Part shown: in pieces, positions 61,764 through 64,000 of the stretch
Position numbering within the stretch: the first letter of the stretch is position 1
Layout of the letters: each line of letters starts with the position of its first letter
NCBI GenBank assembly: GCA_017472605.1
Contig: JAFUPV010000023.1
Coordinates: 1-64,000 of the forward strand
Length of the DNA: 64,000 bases
Source: Lachnospiraceae bacterium
GTDB taxonomy: Bacteria > Bacillota > Clostridia > Lachnospirales > Lachnospiraceae
Direction of reading: 5' to 3'
The notes under the pieces: generated by a model
Database searches by the model: none
Told to the model about the DNA's origin: nothing
What the model saw: only the letters and a program-made list of their open reading frames with translations
Position numbers and translations under genes: made by a program

Positions 61764-62303
61764 ATGAAAAACCTGCCAAATGTAATATCGGTGATCCGAA
61801 TTATCGGAACAATCGCATTGATGTTCATAGAAGCTCTTACTGCATGGTTCTATGCAGTGTACATCTTCTGCGGAATCAGTGACGTTGTGGATGGATGGAT
61901 CGCAAGGAAGACAAAGAACACCAGTGAACTGGGATCAAGGCTGGACAGTGCAGCGGATCTTCTGCTGTATTCGGTCATGCTGGTCAAGGTATTTCCCAAA
62001 CTGTGGGAAGTACTCCCTGCCGGAATCTGGATTACAGTTGCGGTACTGGTCCTTCTGAGACTGATTTCCTATTCGCTGGCGGCAGTTAAGTTTAAGCGAT
62101 TTGCATCTCTCCATACTTACATGAACAAAGCAACCGGCGCAGCGGCCTTTGCAATTCCTTTTTTTCTGCTGCTTCCCTATACTGTTGAACTCTGTATCAT
62201 GGGATGCATTATAGCAGGAATCGCGACGGTTGAAGAACTTCTGATGCATATCTGTGCAAAGGAATATAATGAAAACAGAAAGACGATTCTGTTGGTAAAA
62301 TAG
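61764..62303 (+). CDS. CDP-alcohol phosphatidyltransferase
   Basis: 179 residues, about five transmembrane helices. The family motif is complete: D40-x2-D43-G44-x2-A47-R48-x8-G57-x3-D61-x3-D65. Transfers a phosphatidyl group from CDP-diacylglycerol to an alcohol; size suggests a PgsA-like enzyme, but the acceptor cannot be read. The ribosome binding site is weak, and the gene lies 22 bp after the ATPase gene, so it may depend on read-through translation from that transcript. A terminator follows. Confidence 0.87.
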   Translation: MKNLPNVISVIRIIGTIALMFIEALTAWFYAVYIFCGISDVVDGWIARKTKNTSELGSRLDSAADLLLYSVMLVKVFPKLWEVLPAGIWITVAVLVLLRLISYSLAAVKFKRFASLHTYMNKATGAAAFAIPFFLLLPYTVELCIMGCIIAGIATVEELLMHICAKEYNENRKTILLVK

Positions 62304-62347
62304 GAAGCGGGAAAACGTCTGTGAGGACGGGAAGCCTGTGAAAATCG

Positions 62348-62385
62348 AGCGGACAGCTGTGCATGCATGGCTGTCCGCTGTTTTT
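62348..62385 (+). terminator. Terminator after the phosphatidyltransferase gene
   Basis: GCGGACAGC (62349-62357) pairs with GCTGTCCGC (62370-62378), followed by TGTTTTT. Confidence 0.9.
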
Positions 62386-62403
62386 ATATACGCAGCGAAT
62401 CAA

Positions 62404-62482
62404 CGAACAATCTTTCGAATTCTGCTTGACAGCAAGAACGAATGTTTGTATAATGAACATATGTTTACAGAACAGAAGTTTG
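62404..62482. promoter_or_regulatory. Cluster of four Gram-positive LexA (SOS) boxes
   Basis: Against the DinR/LexA consensus GAACRNRYGTTY: GAACGAATGTTT (62436-62447) and GAACATATGTTT (62455-62466) match at every position; GAACAGAAGTTT (62470-62481) has one mismatch; CGAACAATCTTTCG (62404-62417) has one half degraded. The perfect boxes lie between -35 and -10 and directly after -10, so LexA would block polymerase. Confidence 0.8.
62426..62454 (+). promoter_or_regulatory. Perfect consensus promoter of the radical SAM gene
   Basis: TTGACA (62426-62431), 17-bp spacer, TATAAT (62449-62454). A full-strength promoter that is expected to need a repressor, matching the SOS boxes over it. Confidence 0.92.
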
Positions 62483-62524
62483 CAAAATGAAGAAGAGCAG
62501 GCAACAGAAAGATGAGGAATGGCT

Positions 62525-64000
62525 ATGGTAATACAGGAAGGGCTTACAGTAAAAGAAAAGCTTCACATTCTGGCGGACGCGGCTAAATACGATGTAGCGT
62601 GTACGTCCAGCGGATCGAAGCGCGCCGGTGTTTCAGGAAGGCTTGGAAGCGCAGCGGAAGCCGGGATCTGTCACAGCTTTGCGGCAGACGGCAGATGCAT
62701 TTCTCTGCTGAAAATCCTCCTGTCCAATGAATGTGTCTTTGACTGTAAGTACTGTGTCAATCGTGCTTCCAGCGATGTGCCGCGAGCCACGTTCACGCCG
62801 GAAGAAATCTGCACACTGACTATGGAGTTCTATAAAAGGAATTATATTGAAGGGCTGTTTCTCAGTTCCGGCGTAGTGAAAAGTCCTTCGCACACGATGA
62901 GCCTGATGTACGAAACTCTTTACCTGCTCCGGTTCAAATACCAGTTCATGGGCTACATCCATGTGAAAGGAATCCCGGGAGCGGATCAGGGCGTTCTGGA
63001 GCGGATCGGGTATCTGGCAGACCGGATGAGTGTCAATCTGGAACTGCCAACGTCAGAAGCGCTGAAGCGTCTGGCACCGGGAAAAACAAGGAAGACAATC
63101 CTGGAGCCGATGCGGCTGATCCGCCGCGGAATGGAATCCAATCCGGGCGGTGCAGCTCCCGGCGCCTACTGGACGAGCCGAATGAGATGGGGAGAAGCGG
63201 ATCCGCTTCTTGCTCAGAAACGGGCAGGATTTTCAACATGCATCCCCGGGGATGGTGTAAATGCCGGAAGGATTTTTGCGGATGACCCGGGAATCCGCGC
63301 AAAAACCGGTTTGCTTCAGGAGAATGGAGGATATCACCTGGATACAGCAGAGGATCCGTCTGCGGAAATTCTGCCGTCAGGAAGCGGGTTTCTGTCAGGA
63401 GGAAGTTTCCGCCTGGAGCGGAGCTGGCTTCCGGATGGACGTTTGTCAAACTATGTCCCCGCCGGCCAGAGTACCCAGATGATCATCGGTGCCGCCGGGG
63501 AAAGCGATTACCAGATCATGGCTGTTTCGGAGGCTCTTTACCGGAACTATGACATGAAGCGTGTTTTCTATTCCGGTTTCCTGAAAACAACCGATGACAG
63601 CAGTCTTCCGGACACACCGGGCGGACCTCCTCTGCTGCGTGAGCACCGGCTGTATCAGGCGGACTGGCTGCTGCGTTACTACGGCTTCCAGACGGAAGAA
63701 CTGGTTAATGAAAAACATCCGAATTTTAACCTGCTTCTTGATCCGAAATGTGACTGGGCCATTCAGCATCTGGAGCAGTTTCCGGTAGAAGTGATGCGGG
63801 CACCCTATGAACAACTGCTTCGCGTACCGGGGATCGGTGTGAAATCCGCTCAGCGGATCGTTAAGTCGCGCCGCTTTGGCAGGCTGGATTACGACAGTCT
63901 CAAACGGATGGGAGTTGTCCTGAAACGTGCACATTATTTCATTACCTGCCAGGGAAAGCTGATGCTTCCGGTAAAGATCGAAGAGGGATATATCACCCGT
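62525..64000 (+). CDS. Radical SAM DNA modification/repair-type protein, truncated by window end
   Basis: 492 residues are present and the frame is still open at 64000. Start at 62525, 6 nt after GAGGA; an in-frame ATG at 62519 touches the binding site. The radical SAM cluster motif is C70-x3-C74-x2-C77 (NECVFDCKYC). Further features are the FLSSGVVKSP and YIHVKGIPGAD blocks, AGQSTQMIIGA, and a helix-hairpin-helix DNA-binding motif at about 430-446 (LLRVPGIGVKSAQRIV). This matches the TIGR03916 family, usually encoded next to a uracil-DNA-glycosylase-like partner; the reaction is unknown. A poorly conserved stretch of about 80 residues (near 235-310) looks inserted. Promoter carries SOS boxes. 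Confidence 0.85.
   Translation, partial: MVIQEGLTVKEKLHILADAAKYDVACTSSGSKRAGVSGRLGSAAEAGICHSFAADGRCISLLKILLSNECVFDCKYCVNRASSDVPRATFTPEEICTLTMEFYKRNYIEGLFLSSGVVKSPSHTMSLMYETLYLLRFKYQFMGYIHVKGIPGADQGVLERIGYLADRMSVNLELPTSEALKRLAPGKTRKTILEPMRLIRRGMESNPGGAAPGAYWTSRMRWGEADPLLAQKRAGFSTCIPGDGVNAGRIFADDPGIRAKTGLLQENGGYHLDTAEDPSAEILPSGSGFLSGGSFRLERSWLPDGRLSNYVPAGQSTQMIIGAAGESDYQIMAVSEALYRNYDMKRVFYSGFLKTTDDSSLPDTPGGPPLLREHRLYQADWLLRYYGFQTEELVNEKHPNFNLLLDPKCDWAIQHLEQFPVEVMRAPYEQLLRVPGIGVKSAQRIVKSRRFGRLDYDSLKRMGVVLKRAHYFITCQGKLMLPVKIEEGYITR

Noticed and set aside
1..64000. tRNA or rRNA genes, insertion sequences, prophage or attachment sites
   Set aside because: No cloverleaf, rRNA stretch, transposase frame or terminal inverted repeats were noticed in any gap; a tRNAscan and IS search would be needed to exclude them fully.

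Overview
The window looks like a chromosome segment of a low-to-mid GC Bacillota (Firmicutes), most likely a gut Lachnospiraceae-type Clostridia. The basis is the one-cistron-after-another S10-spc-alpha ribosomal cluster with zinc-type S14, four-cysteine adenylate kinase and an AddAB recombination nuclease, a stand-alone AICAR transformylase without the IMP cyclohydrolase half, strong AGGAGG ribosome binding sites, and plant-polysaccharide utilisation genes. This assignment is inference from gene content; no rRNA or tRNA gene is present to fix it.

Layout. 0-13.2 kb: purine genes (AICAR transformylase, purB, purA) interspersed with a large zinc-ribbon/Asp-Tyr-rich membrane protein, a YwlG-type protein, an RlmI-like rRNA methyltransferase, a dCMP deaminase-like protein, an HD hydrolase and a GH31 alpha-glucosidase. 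13.3-23.7 kb: a sugar-utilisation locus in which a membrane-anchored AraC-family sensor (plus a serine hydrolase) is divergent from an ABC importer (binding protein, two LplB/LplC-type permeases), a rhamnogalacturonan acetylesterase and an ankyrin-GH43 fusion. None of the enzymes has a signal peptide, so the design is import first, then cytosolic trimming. 23.8-32.3 kb: an SLC13-like transporter and addB-addA. 32.4-49.1 kb: a 31-gene ribosomal/transcription cluster from rpsJ to rplQ including secY, adk, map, infA, rpmJ and rpoA, with a strong promoter and structured leader at its head, a second consensus promoter before rpmJ, a terminator after rplQ, and several structured spacers inside. 49.3-55.9 kb: GH2 beta-galactosidase-like, GH28 polygalacturonase-like and a GNAT acetyltransferase. 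55.9-59.1 kb (minus strand): two CE4/PuuE-like deacetylases and a MATE exporter behind a structured leader. 59.3-61.7 kb: a polar amino-acid ABC importer, followed by a CDP-alcohol phosphatidyltransferase. 62.4-64.0 kb: the start of a radical SAM DNA-repair-type gene that runs off the end of the window.

The most noteworthy signals are (1) a cluster of two perfect and two near-perfect Gram-positive LexA (SOS) boxes covering the consensus promoter of the radical SAM gene; (2) a three-way-junction RNA predicted between rpsN and rpsH, a candidate ribosomal-protein leader; (3) the ankyrin-GH43 fusion; (4) a nested 63-nt hairpin at the very 5' end of the deacetylase/MATE operon transcript; (5) three 15-bp direct repeats abutting the -35 box of the importer operon, probably the AraC-regulator operator; and (6) the low-complexity zinc-ribbon membrane protein. 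All coordinates of RNA structures and promoters come from reading the sequence by eye, not from folding software.
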